The notes beneath the pieces were generated by a model. It was not told the DNA's origin, did not search any database, and worked only from the letters and a program-made list of their open reading frames with translations. A DNA stretch of 44,157 nt from Oscillospiraceae bacterium (GTDB lineage Bacteria > Bacillota > Clostridia > Saccharofermentanales > Saccharofermentanaceae): positions 1 through 44,157 of the forward strand of contig CADAIP010000015.1 of NCBI GenBank assembly GCA_902787975.1. The letters run 5' to 3'. The number at the start of each line of letters is the position of its first letter. The stretch's first letter is position 1. Positions 9,205 through 16,631 of the stretch are shown piece by piece. The translations under genes and the position numbers were made by a program.

Positions 9205-10452
9205 ATGGTAAGACCGAATCCGACATTTCTGAAAAAGGCTGAAGGGATAAAATCATCCCGCAAAAAGCGTACCCTCATAATCATCGGGGTTCTGCTCGTT
9301 GTAACCTTTATGATTGTGTTTATAAGTTCCATGGCTGCAAAGCAGGATCTTTACCGCCAGATGTACCCCGGACTTGTCGGCGCGGCCACGAGCACAACAA
9401 CTGCTTACTCGCAATATCAGAGACCGGTTCATACTACGACCGAGACAACTACAGAGGTAACGACGACCGCAACGACCACTGCACTTCATGCCGTGCTCGC
9501 TGCGACGCCCACGCCTACACCGTCTCCTGAGGAAACGGCCCATACATCACAGAACAATTCACCTGACCCGTTCACGGAAGACAGGGATTTCAGTTTCCAG
9601 CCCATGGGCATCCAGACTGCTACATATCAGGAAAGAGCAGTTGCTTTGGATGAGCTCAAGGAACGTGTCGTAAACTACCAGAAGACCCATCCTGAAATGA
9701 GGATCTGCTTCGAGTTTATCTCTTTGTCTTCAGACGAACGTTTAGGCGTTGACGAGCTCGATCCGGTAGTTCCCGCAGGCGCAATGGCAATTCCCTTTGA
9801 GATCGCTTACTACGACAGCATTGCCGGTACTACGGGTCCTTTGTCAAAGGTAATAGACTATAAGGATAACCCTCCCAACAGCGCACGTAATTCCTCATAT
9901 ATTGCCAGGACATATTTCTTTGGCAAACAGTTTTATATGCGCACCCTCCTTAACTACGCCATCATAAAGAACGACAGCGTTGCTCTCAATTTTGTTATCG
10001 AGGAAATGGGCGGACTTGATGAAGCAGTCAAAAAGGTAAACGAGATCAGCGGTTATATCTCATATACCGACTCAGTTATCTATAAAGATTACAGAGGAAT
10101 GGAATTCCGCGCGCCCGGAACGATCTCCTGCTACGACATGGGCAACTACCTGTCATATCTTTATCACGTATTCATCAACACACCCCAGGTACACCAGCGT
10201 CTGATCAACGACATGGCCCACAGTGAGATCGAATCTCCTTTGGCCGCTGCTTTTCCTCAGGGTACCAGGATACTTCACGTTCTCGGAAGGAATACGGGCA
10301 GAGGTGCATACATGGAATGTGCGATAGTGGATTACAAGGAGCCCATCGCGCTCATTATCTATGTTGAAGCGGCTGCACCCGATGCGGCGGGAACAGCAAT
10401 TGCAACGATCGGCGGGTATACGCAGAAATTCATTGAATCCTGTTATTCCTGA
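9205..10452 (+). CDS. Membrane-anchored beta-lactamase-fold (PenP-like) protein lacking catalytic residues
   Basis: This is a 415-residue envelope protein. A basic N-terminus (residues 10-22) precedes one membrane segment (about 23-42), then a Thr/Pro-rich linker (about 62-125), then an extracellular domain resembling class A beta-lactamase/serine hydrolase. The catalytic motifs are lost. The SxxK site aligns with PAGAMAIP, where Ser is A193 and Lys is I196. The SDN motif is N256-D257-S258. The KTG triad position reads VLG in ILHVLGRNTG. It is therefore probably a binding or scaffold protein, perhaps for peptidoglycan. It begins 6 bases after fhs with no clear ribosome site, so coupling is likely. 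The fold call rests on motif spacing, not a database match. Confidence 0.75.
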   Translation: MVRPNPTFLKKAEGIKSSRKKRTLIIIGVLLVVTFMIVFISSMAAKQDLYRQMYPGLVGAATSTTTAYSQYQRPVHTTTETTTEVTTTATTTALHAVLAATPTPTPSPEETAHTSQNNSPDPFTEDRDFSFQPMGIQTATYQERAVALDELKERVVNYQKTHPEMRICFEFISLSSDERLGVDELDPVVPAGAMAIPFEIAYYDSIAGTTGPLSKVIDYKDNPPNSARNSSYIARTYFFGKQFYMRTLLNYAIIKNDSVALNFVIEEMGGLDEAVKKVNEISGYISYTDSVIYKDYRGMEFRAPGTISCYDMGNYLSYLYHVFINTPQVHQRLINDMAHSEIESPLAAAFPQGTRILHVLGRNTGRGAYMECAIVDYKEPIALIIYVEAAAPDAAGTAIATIGGYTQKFIESCYS

Positions 10453-10501
10453 TGCTGATTTCGGGTTGTCCCCATAATTGAATTAATAATAGAATCTTTT
10501 A

Positions 10502-10510
10502 TGTTATAAT
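10502..10510 (+). promoter_or_regulatory. Extended -10 promoter for the SRP RNA
   Basis: TGTTATAAT (TG, one base, consensus TATAAT) lies about 22 bases before the RNA. No good -35 is present at 17 bp, as is common for extended -10 promoters. Confidence 0.6.
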
Positions 10511-10531
10511 CCTTGTGTTTGATAATTCAGA

Positions 10532-10680
10532 TGTTCGTCCCGCGCGGTCTGCCGCCGGCCAAGGTCCCGTGCGATTTCGGGCCGTGAACCCTGTCAGGTC
10601 CGGAAGGAAGCAGCAGTAAGCGGTTTACGAAGTGCGCCGCGGGTCAAGCCTTACCGACGGCAGTTCGGGCGGGACGGACA
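10532..10680 (+). ncRNA. ffs: Signal recognition particle RNA (small bacterial type)
   Basis: This RNA is the scaffold of the signal recognition particle, binding Ffh for co-translational membrane targeting. The universal helix-8 core is present: GTCAGGTCCGGAAGGAAGCA (10588-10607), followed by GCAGTAA. The ends pair: TGTTCGTCCCGC (10532-10543) with GCGGGACGGACA (10669-10680), with one G-U pair. GCCGCCGG also pairs with the region near CCGACGGC. A T-run (TTTTTAGTTTTT) directly after the stem would end transcription. The size, about 149 nt, is between the 4.5S type and the long Bacillus form; Alu-type 5' helices 2-4 were not seen. Its position before dnaX is a classic Bacillota arrangement. Confidence 0.95.
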
Positions 10681-10722
10681 TTTTTAGTTTTTGGATTTCG
10701 ATTCGGCTTTAAGGAACTTACT

Positions 10723-13089
10723 ATGGAAGATCATATCGTTCTCTACAGACAGTACAGACCTCTTAAATTTGATGATGTTGTCGGTCAGGAAGCCGCTGTC
10801 ACTGCCCTCAGGCAATCAGTAGTTGCAAAAAAGCTTGCCCACGCATATCTTTTCTGCGGTCAGCACGGTACGGGTAAGACCACCATTGCGAAGATATTCG
10901 CACGCGCGGTCAACTGCGAGAATCCCATAAACGGTAATCCATGCAACGAATGTCCCACATGTAAGGGTATCCTGGACGGTTCCATTCTTGACGTTACCGA
11001 GATGGACGCCGCTTCCAACAATGGTGTCGACGACATCAGACCGATCCTTCAGGAAGTTAATTTTGCTCCTACGAGAACCACATATAAGGTCTACATCATC
11101 GACGAGGTCCACATGCTCTCAAAGGGTGCATTCAATGCCCTTCTTAAAACTATCGAGGAACCTCCGAAGCATGTAATGTTCCTTTTTGCTACGACGGAAT
11201 CCGACAAGATCCCGGCAACCATCATCTCACGTTGCCAGAGATACGATTTCAAGAGGATCCCGATCGATCTTATCTCAGGAAGATTAAGAGAAGTCTGTGG
11301 CAAGTCAGGCATAAACGCCTCTGACGATGCTCTCCGCCTCATCGCTTCAAGATCTGACGGTGCGCTCCGTGATGCCCTTTCCCTCCTCGACCAGATCTCC
11401 GCCATTTCCGGCGACAAGGAGATCACTTCACAGGACGTCGAGAGGATCACGGGCACTGTAGACAGCTCATTCCTCTTCAAGATGGCCAACTGCCTTATCG
11501 ATGCGCGCTTCGATGAGCTCATCGACCTTTGCGAGATCTTAAACGGTTCAGGCAAGAACCAGGCACGTTTCACGCTTGACCTTGCAGCTTATTTTAGAGA
11601 TCTCCTCATCATCAGGGTCAAGGCAGATCCTATCATCTATCTTCCCTATCCGAAGGAAACCATCCAGGACATGTATCAGACTGCCGCAAAGGTCAGCGCA
11701 GATACATTGACCGGTTATATCAGCTACCTTTCAAAGGAATATGCGGAACTTCGCAAGTCTCCTGACATCGCAACGAGTTTCGAGCTCATGCTGATGCGTC
11801 TCTGCGGCAGAAAGTCAGCTCTCCCCGTTACTCCAATCGTCATTCCCGACTTCGAAAAGAACCAGGCTGCAAAAGCTGCAACGCTTACATTAAACGACAG
11901 TCCTGCAAAGAGTTCTGAGGCAGTTAAGATAACTGAGGAAGTTAAGAAACCTGAAGAGGAGAAGCATTCTGACGAACCCAAGGCTTCTGAAGAATCCAAA
12001 GTCTCCGAAGAACCTAAGCATACTGCTGAACCCAAGCCTGCAAAGGATGTTAAGAGTCTTTTCAAGAAAAAGACCGAAGAGCACAAGGTTGAGGACAAGG
12101 CAGAAGATACAGCTTCTGATTCCGAGTCTGCTCCCGAGGCAGCACCGTCAATACCGGTACCTCCTGCCCCCTACAGGCCCCAGCCTTCCGCTACTCCTTA
12201 CAGACCGCAGCCGTCTGCAACTCCTTCAATGTCTCCTTTCTCTTTCGGCACTTCTTCAAGCGAACCGAAAGAACCTGAGGAACCCAAGCCTTCAGCAGAC
12301 TCACTGTTTTCTGCCCTGATCCAGGAGCCTTCCATTCCTGAGCCCGAAGAACCTGCAGAGCCTGAAGAAGACGACTCACAGGACGATGTATATATCCCGG
12401 CTGACACTTCATATGAGAAGCACTCTGAGCCGACTATCTTCTCCTTCATGCCGAAGGAAGAAGAGAATACAGAATCGAAGTTCAGCTTCGGTTTTGACGA
12501 ACCCGAAGAACAGGAAGAACCTGCACCCATGCAGCCTCTGGGAATCTTCGGAAATCTTTCTCCGTCATTCCTCAATGACCTTGAGAATGAAGAGGAAGAA
12601 GAAAACAGCGCACCTGAAGAGCCCGCACCTGTACAGCCGCGTTCACAGATCGCAGTACAGGCTGATAAGAGCGGTCTTATCGTAGACGGAAGATCTAACT
12701 CGGTAAGAACCCCGTCATTTACGGGTGAGGATGCTGACATCGCAGTAAGATGGACTAATGTCACATCCAGACTTAAGGGAACAAACGAGAACATAGCTGT
12801 CATCCTGGAGAAAACGAGTCTTAAGAAAGAAGGCACGTCTGCTTATATCGTTTTCGAGGACAGGGACATAACTTTATTGTCCAATCTCAAAAAATCCCAG
12901 GCATTCAGACAGATATCTTCAGGCATTAAAGACGAGTTCGGTGCCGACCACCTCTACATCTGCACTCAGAAGCAGTATTCCGAGCAGGTCAAGAGAGAGC
13001 AGGCATCAGAACTGGATAAGAAACTTGACGATTTCAACGAACGTTCAAAGAACATGGGTATTCCCACTGACGTTCATTTCGGTGATTAA
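10723..13089 (+). CDS. dnaX: DNA polymerase III subunits gamma/tau
   Basis: This AAA+ clamp-loader ATPase loads the beta clamp and ties the polymerases together. Walker A is GQHGTGKTT (46-54). The zinc module is C65, C74, C77 and C80. Walker B is VYIIDEVH (123-130), and the arginine-finger SRC is at 169-171. After about residue 370 comes a very long linker (to about 640) rich in Pro, Glu, Ser and Lys, with SEEPK-like repeats and a duplicated YRPQPSATP. A folded C-terminal domain follows, probably the tau part that binds PolIII alpha. The 788 residues are longer than B. subtilis DnaX (about 560) because of the linker. No obvious slippery A-run frameshift site for a short gamma was identified. 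AAGGAA precedes the ATG. Confidence 0.97.
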   Translation: MEDHIVLYRQYRPLKFDDVVGQEAAVTALRQSVVAKKLAHAYLFCGQHGTGKTTIAKIFARAVNCENPINGNPCNECPTCKGILDGSILDVTEMDAASNNGVDDIRPILQEVNFAPTRTTYKVYIIDEVHMLSKGAFNALLKTIEEPPKHVMFLFATTESDKIPATIISRCQRYDFKRIPIDLISGRLREVCGKSGINASDDALRLIASRSDGALRDALSLLDQISAISGDKEITSQDVERITGTVDSSFLFKMANCLIDARFDELIDLCEILNGSGKNQARFTLDLAAYFRDLLIIRVKADPIIYLPYPKETIQDMYQTAAKVSADTLTGYISYLSKEYAELRKSPDIATSFELMLMRLCGRKSALPVTPIVIPDFEKNQAAKAATLTLNDSPAKSSEAVKITEEVKKPEEEKHSDEPKASEESKVSEEPKHTAEPKPAKDVKSLFKKKTEEHKVEDKAEDTASDSESAPEAAPSIPVPPAPYRPQPSATPYRPQPSATPSMSPFSFGTSSSEPKEPEEPKPSADSLFSALIQEPSIPEPEEPAEPEEDDSQDDVYIPADTSYEKHSEPTIFSFMPKEEENTESKFSFGFDEPEEQEEPAPMQPLGIFGNLSPSFLNDLENEEEEENSAPEEPAPVQPRSQIAVQADKSGLIVDGRSNSVRTPSFTGEDADIAVRWTNVTSRLKGTNENIAVILEKTSLKKEGTSAYIVFEDRDITLLSNLKKSQAFRQISSGIKDEFGADHLYICTQKQYSEQVKREQASELDKKLDDFNERSKNMGIPTDVHFGD

Positions 13090-13129
13090 GTATATTATTG
13101 AATAGACCAATTATTCGGAGGTTATAAAC

Positions 13130-13468
13130 ATGGCAAAAGGATTCCGCGGTGGAATGGGTATGGGCGGCAACATGAGTCAGGTAGTTGCACAGGCTCAGAG
13201 AATGCAGAGACAGATCGAGATGGCTCAGGCCGAGATCCAGGAAATGAGATTCACAGGCACAGCCGGCGGCGAACTCGTTAAGGTTGTAGTTACAGGTAAG
13301 CACCAGCTTGAGAGCGTTGAGATTGCTAAGGATGTAGTTGATCCCGATGATATCGAAGGTCTTCAGGATCTCATCATCGCTGCTGCTAACCAGGCTCTTG
13401 AGCAGATCGACAAGACCAACCAGGAGCGTATCGGCGCCATCACCGGCGGCATGAAGATGCCCTTCTGA
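13130..13468 (+). CDS. ybaB: YbaB/EbfC family nucleoid-associated protein
   Basis: This is a 112-residue DNA-binding dimer of the YbaB/EbfC family, involved in nucleoid organisation. It has a Gly/Met-rich N-terminus, then the helix MSQVVAQAQRMQRQIEMAQA, the beta strand EMRFTGTAGGELVKVVVTGK, and the C-terminal helix LQDLIIAAANQALEQ. GGAGG lies 9 bases before the ATG. It sits between dnaX and recR in the widely conserved trio, with recR beginning 2 bases later. Confidence 0.95.
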   Translation: MAKGFRGGMGMGGNMSQVVAQAQRMQRQIEMAQAEIQEMRFTGTAGGELVKVVVTGKHQLESVEIAKDVVDPDDIEGLQDLIIAAANQALEQIDKTNQERIGAITGGMKMPF

Positions 13469-13470
13469 TA

Positions 13471-14094
13471 ATGGCAAGATATTCGCCTTCAATTCAGAAT
13501 TTAATAACGCAGCTCAGCAGTCTCCCCGGAATAGGAGGCAAATCTGCACAGCGTCTGGCATTCCACATCCTTGCTATGGATGATAAGGATGCCGAGGCTT
13601 TGACGTCCGCGATCATGTCTGCAAGAGCATCGACAAAGAGATGTACATGTTGCCAGAATTTCACGGATTCAGACCCCTGCCCTATCTGTTCAGACCAGTT
13701 AAGGGATAAGACAACGGTTCTTGTTGTCGAGTCTCCGAGAGACGTATCAACCTTTGAGCGTGCGCACGAGTATAAAGGTCTCTATCACGTGCTTCACGGA
13801 GTATTTAATCCGATGAAGTCCACGAGTATCTCCGATACTACGATCCCTGATCTGATCAAGCGTCTGGCAGATCATCCGGAGATCACGGAAGTTATCGTTG
13901 CGACAAACCAGACAGCAGAAGGAAACGCTACGGCCCTTTATCTTTCAAGAATGCTTGGTCCTTCCGGTATCAGGGTATCGCGTCTTGCTTCAGGTCTTCC
14001 GATGGGTTCTGACATCGAATACGCAGATGACTTAACTCTTCTTTCAGCTTTGAAAGGCAGGGTAATGCTTACGGGAGAGAATAATGAGACTTGA
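13471..14094 (+). CDS. recR: Recombination protein RecR
   Basis: RecR works with RecO and RecF to load RecA at single-strand gaps. The protein has 207 residues, of normal size. It shows an N-terminal helix-hairpin-helix (LSSLPGIGGKSAQRLAFHIL), a C4 zinc finger (CTCC...CPIC), a Toprim domain starting VLVVESPRDVSTFE, and the C-terminal LASGLPMGSDIEYADDLTL. It starts 2 bases after ybaB. Its last 11 bases overlap the next gene, so translation is coupled. Confidence 0.97.
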   Translation: MARYSPSIQNLITQLSSLPGIGGKSAQRLAFHILAMDDKDAEALTSAIMSARASTKRCTCCQNFTDSDPCPICSDQLRDKTTVLVVESPRDVSTFERAHEYKGLYHVLHGVFNPMKSTSISDTTIPDLIKRLADHPEITEVIVATNQTAEGNATALYLSRMLGPSGIRVSRLASGLPMGSDIEYADDLTLLSALKGRVMLTGENNET

Positions 14095-14326
14095 TAAATT
14101 TCTTAAACTGTCCAGAGTAATAAAGCGCAGGACTGTTGCAAACGATGTCTGTCAGGCAGGCAGAGTTACTGTTAACGGCAAACCTGCTAAGCCTTCTGTA
14201 AAGCTCAAGGTCGGAGATGAAGTAAGCATTCTTTTCGGAAGCGGAGAAGTCAGATTCAGGGTAACTGCACTTCCCGAGACAGTCAGAAAAGAAGAGGCTG
14301 CTTCCATGTACGAGCTCCTTGAATAA
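14084..14326 (+). CDS. rqcP: S4-domain RNA-binding protein, RqcP type
   Basis: This 80-residue protein consists of a single S4 RNA-binding domain: MRLDKFLKLSRVIKRRTVA, then CQAGRVTVNGKPAKPSVKLKVGD. In Bacillus, RqcP (YabO) binds the 50S subunit and helps RqcH add alanine tails during ribosome quality control. Heat-shock Hsp15 is the Gram-negative relative. It overlaps recR by 11 bases. In B. subtilis rqcP is followed by yabP-yabQ-divIC; here divIC follows directly, without yabP/yabQ, which are sporulation genes there. Identity is based on domain and position. Confidence 0.85.
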   Translation: MRLDKFLKLSRVIKRRTVANDVCQAGRVTVNGKPAKPSVKLKVGDEVSILFGSGEVRFRVTALPETVRKEEAASMYELLE

Positions 14327-14362
14327 GTCCATTCCAAAACAAATATTACAAGTACTTTAAGT

Positions 14363-14397
14363 TTAACCCCGGGTTGTTGTTTTGCACCCGGGGTTAA
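14363..14397. repeat. Strong 12-bp perfect hairpin between rqcP and divIC
   Basis: TTAACCCCGGGT (14363-14374) and ACCCGGGGTTAA (14386-14397) flank an 11-base loop. The stem is GC-rich and very stable, but neither side has a clear T-run, so it is not a textbook intrinsic terminator. It could end the dnaX operon, protect the 3' end, or act as a control element for divIC 40 bases downstream. Confidence 0.7.
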
Positions 14398-14437
14398 GTA
14401 ATAATAACTTTATAGTAATCTTTCACGGAGGCATGGT

Positions 14438-14749
14438 GTGCTCAGAGTAAGACGCAAGACAGGCGGTTTCTCTTTCCTCACGACAATGATCTGCATTTTA
14501 TGCGTTGTCGTAGGTATTATCTGCATCACCAAATATGCCAACATCGCCAAACAGAAAGAACGTCTTAAGGCTGAGAACGAAGCACTCCTTGCCCAGACGG
14601 AAGAACTTGAGGACAAGCTTAAGCAGATCAGAGCTCAGGAAGAGTTCGGTAAAGACGATGCTTATGTTGAGAGTGTAGCAAGATCACAGCTCGACATGGT
14701 TTATCCCGGCGAGGTTATCTTCAGAGTCCAGGGCGAGAAATACAACTGA
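14438..14749 (+). CDS. divIC: Septum formation initiator DivIC/FtsB family protein
   Basis: This is a 103-residue bitopic division protein. A short basic N-terminus (LRVRRKTGG) precedes one membrane segment (FLTTMICILCVVVGIICI). Then comes an extracellular coiled coil (AKQKERLKAENEALLAQTEELEDKL) and a C-terminal FtsL/FtsB-type tail (VARSQLDMVYPGEVIFRVQ). DivIC partners FtsL and DivIB at the septum. The start is a GTG at 14438, six bases after GGAGG; an ATG at 14433 is too close to the ribosome site and hits a stop after five codons. The position downstream of rqcP matches Bacillota gene order. Confidence 0.9.
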   Translation: MLRVRRKTGGFSFLTTMICILCVVVGIICITKYANIAKQKERLKAENEALLAQTEELEDKLKQIRAQEEFGKDDAYVESVARSQLDMVYPGEVIFRVQGEKYN

Positions 14750-14771
14750 TTTCAGAGTTAAATTGAATCTT

Positions 14772-14802
14772 ACGGTGATGGCATCAGCTGTCACCGTTTT
14801 TG
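14772..14802 (+). terminator. Intrinsic terminator after divIC
   Basis: ACGGTGA and TCACCGT form a 7-bp stem with a loop that itself can pair GC/GC, followed by TTTTTG. It lies 23 bases after the divIC stop and just before the convergent flavoprotein gene ends. Confidence 0.85.
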
Positions 14803-14808
14803 TTTGCG

Positions 14809-16050
14809 TTAATTTCCCAGGATATCCTTTACTGCGAGAAAAGCCTCACTCATGCAGGCCTGAAGGTTATAACCTCCGCTGATACCGTCTATATCAAGTG
14901 CTTCGCCAAGAATGTAAAGACCCGGCACAAGTCTTGACTGCATTGTCTTTCGGTCGACTTCCTTAAGAGAAACTCCTCCTCTGGTAACATAGGCTTTGTC
15001 GATGGAAGGTTCCCTGATAATTCCGACTTTAAGATGCTTGATTTCATTAACGGTCTTCCTGCGGTTATCCTTGGTAAAGCCCTGCGCATAAAGGTCTGAC
15101 ACACCGGCCTTTGCGGCTATCTCACCTGCAACCGAAGCAGGAACATATCTTGCAAGAAGCGTAGTAATCTTTGTGTCCGGGTGTTCTCCTATCAGCTTCT
15201 GAAATTCCTGATCAAACTGTTCATCAGTTGAAGACGGTACGAGATCCAGTTCAAAATAAGGATTGCAGTCCGATATATCACGGGGGATTTCTCTTGATAT
15301 CTCCATGACCGCAGGACCCGTAAGTCCGAAATCCGCAAACAGTATCTCGCCCTCCGTTGCGGCCGTTTTCTTTCCATTGCAGAAAAGGCTTACTTTTGAA
15401 ATAACCGATACTCCACTCAGGTTTCTTATGAATGTGAGTGATTCATCATCTGCTTTTACGGGAGCAAGTGCTGCTCTCGGAGTAATGACCGTATGGCCCG
15501 TCTTCCCCGCCAATCTGTATGAATCACCTGTGGAACCTGTCTGCGGGAAAGAACTTCCGCCGCAGGAAAGGATCACATAGTCGAAGTTATACTTTTCATT
15601 AGCAGTGCTGACTTCAAATGAGGATTCCTTTCTGATGTCCAGAACCTTTGAATTACATATGGTTTTAGTGCTGTCTGCAATATAGGACACAAGCGAATCC
15701 CTTACCCTCGCCGCGCTGTCGCACACAGGGAAGATCCTGTTGTTGTCTTCTTCCTTGGTCTTAAGGCCGATATCGTTTTCGATGAAACTGATGGTATCTT
15801 CAGGACCGAATTCTTTTAATGCCGGATATATGAAATTATCTGCTTCGTGATAACCTTTTTTCAGTTCGGACGCAGGTTTTAGGTTTGTGATGTTGCAGCG
15901 TCCGTGACCTGTGAGTATGAGCTTTTTGCCCGGAATCTCATTCTTTTCGAGGAGGATGACATTAAGCATCTCACCACCCGAGAATTTCTTTAAAAGACAT
16001 GCGGCAAACAGGCCTGCTGCACCGCCGCCGATAATACCTATCCTTTTCAT
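14809..16050 (-). CDS. HI0933/YhiN-family FAD-dependent oxidoreductase
   Basis: This is a 413-residue flavoprotein. The N-terminal FAD loop is GIIGGGAAGLFAACLL, and GKKLILTGHGRCNITN is the family signature. GGSSFPQTGSTGDSYRLA and the C-terminal LYILGEALDIDGISGGYNLQ close the FAD site. The family (BaiN-like in Clostridia, YhiN in E. coli) is widespread; BaiN members have been linked to bile-acid reduction, but most have no proven substrate. The ATG overlaps the stop codon of a small upstream gene by one base, so the two form an operon. The family is sure; the reaction is unknown. Confidence 0.92.
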   Translation of the reverse strand: MKRIGIIGGGAAGLFAACLLKKFSGGEMLNVILLEKNEIPGKKLILTGHGRCNITNLKPASELKKGYHEADNFIYPALKEFGPEDTISFIENDIGLKTKEEDNNRIFPVCDSAARVRDSLVSYIADSTKTICNSKVLDIRKESSFEVSTANEKYNFDYVILSCGGSSFPQTGSTGDSYRLAGKTGHTVITPRAALAPVKADDESLTFIRNLSGVSVISKVSLFCNGKKTAATEGEILFADFGLTGPAVMEISREIPRDISDCNPYFELDLVPSSTDEQFDQEFQKLIGEHPDTKITTLLARYVPASVAGEIAAKAGVSDLYAQGFTKDNRRKTVNEIKHLKVGIIREPSIDKAYVTRGGVSLKEVDRKTMQSRLVPGLYILGEALDIDGISGGYNLQACMSEAFLAVKDILGN

Positions 16051-16313
16051 CAGTCTTCTCTGACTCTGATCTGAAATCTGTCGAACCTTACATTTTCCGT
16101 GTACTGTTCACGGAAAAAGATCGTCTGGCCAAAAGCAGCGAACTCTTTGGTATTCTTTTTCATCCACATGGGAACGGGGATATCCATCTGTCTGCAAAGC
16201 TCTATCAGAGCCTTTTCAAGGCGCTTGGAATAGGAGGAATCAGTGTCCTCTGTAGTGACTTCTTTGATCTCAGTCATCCTGTTGGCAACAAAGAGCCTTC
16301 CTTCAAGTTTCAA
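16050..16313 (-). CDS. Small unknown protein translated with the HI0933-family flavoprotein
   Basis: This is an 87-residue protein that I do not recognise. It has a central helix (SKRLEKALIELCRQMDIPVPMWMKKN) and a basic C-terminal strand (FDRFQIRVRED); no signal peptide or membrane segment is visible. The start is a TTG at 16313, preceded at 8 bases by GGGAGG, which is better than the unsupported inner ATG. Its TGA shares a base with the flavoprotein ATG, so coupling suggests a related job. Confidence 0.7.
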   Translation of the reverse strand: MKLEGRLFVANRMTEIKEVTTEDTDSSYSKRLEKALIELCRQMDIPVPMWMKKNTKEFAAFGQTIFFREQYTENVRFDRFQIRVRED

Positions 16314-16450
16314 GGCAGCTTCCTCCCAAAAAGCCTAAATTGTGAAATTCTTGCCACTATTTTGCCTTTTTTGAATCTTAAAGTAAATATTCCACATGGT
16401 AAGATATGGTTGTTCAAAGTAATTGTTCCTTACTTCATAACACCCTCCTT

Positions 16451-16484
16451 AAGACACTGACACCCCCTCGTCAGTGTCTTTTAT
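16451..16484 (+). terminator. Orphan intrinsic terminator (possible end of a small RNA)
   Basis: AAGACACTGAC (16451-16461) and GTCAGTGTCTT (16470-16480) form a perfect 11-bp stem followed by TTTTATTT. No plus-strand gene lies upstream within the 297-base intergenic region: divIC already ends at its own terminator 1.6 kb away. A weak promoter-like pair and an AAGTAA/TTACTT hairpin lie before it, so a short RNA of about 100 nt is possible. Confidence 0.7.
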
Positions 16485-16531
16485 TTATTACAATTTAGAC
16501 ATAAAACTTTAAATAAAAGACAGTTTTCTTA

Positions 16532-16560
16532 TTGATTGTGTAAAAATCAAGTTGTAAAAT
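16532..16560 (+). promoter_or_regulatory. Promoter for the zinc-ribbon/HD-like gene
   Basis: TTGATT (16532-16537) and TAAAAT (16555-16560) are 17 bp apart. The leader contains a tandem TATGCGGAC/TATGCGGAT before the ribosome site. Confidence 0.6.
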
Positions 16561-16631
16561 AAATTGTAATTATCTATGCGGACTATGCGGATTCACTTTC
16601 ACGTACATCCGTGATACAGGAGGTCACTAAT

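Noticed and set aside
12198..12836. Ser/Gly-rich 212-codon minus-strand open frame in dnaX
   Set aside because: It mirrors the Glu/Pro/Ser linker codons of dnaX; low complexity explains it.
14433..14450. ATG start for divIC at 14433
   Set aside because: It is one base from the ribosome site and hits TAA after five codons; the GTG at 14438 gives the DivIC protein.
16430..16438. Start-stop mini reading frame (ATG AAG TAA) behind AAGGAGG on the minus strand
   Set aside because: Too short to support as a gene; noted only with the orphan terminator.
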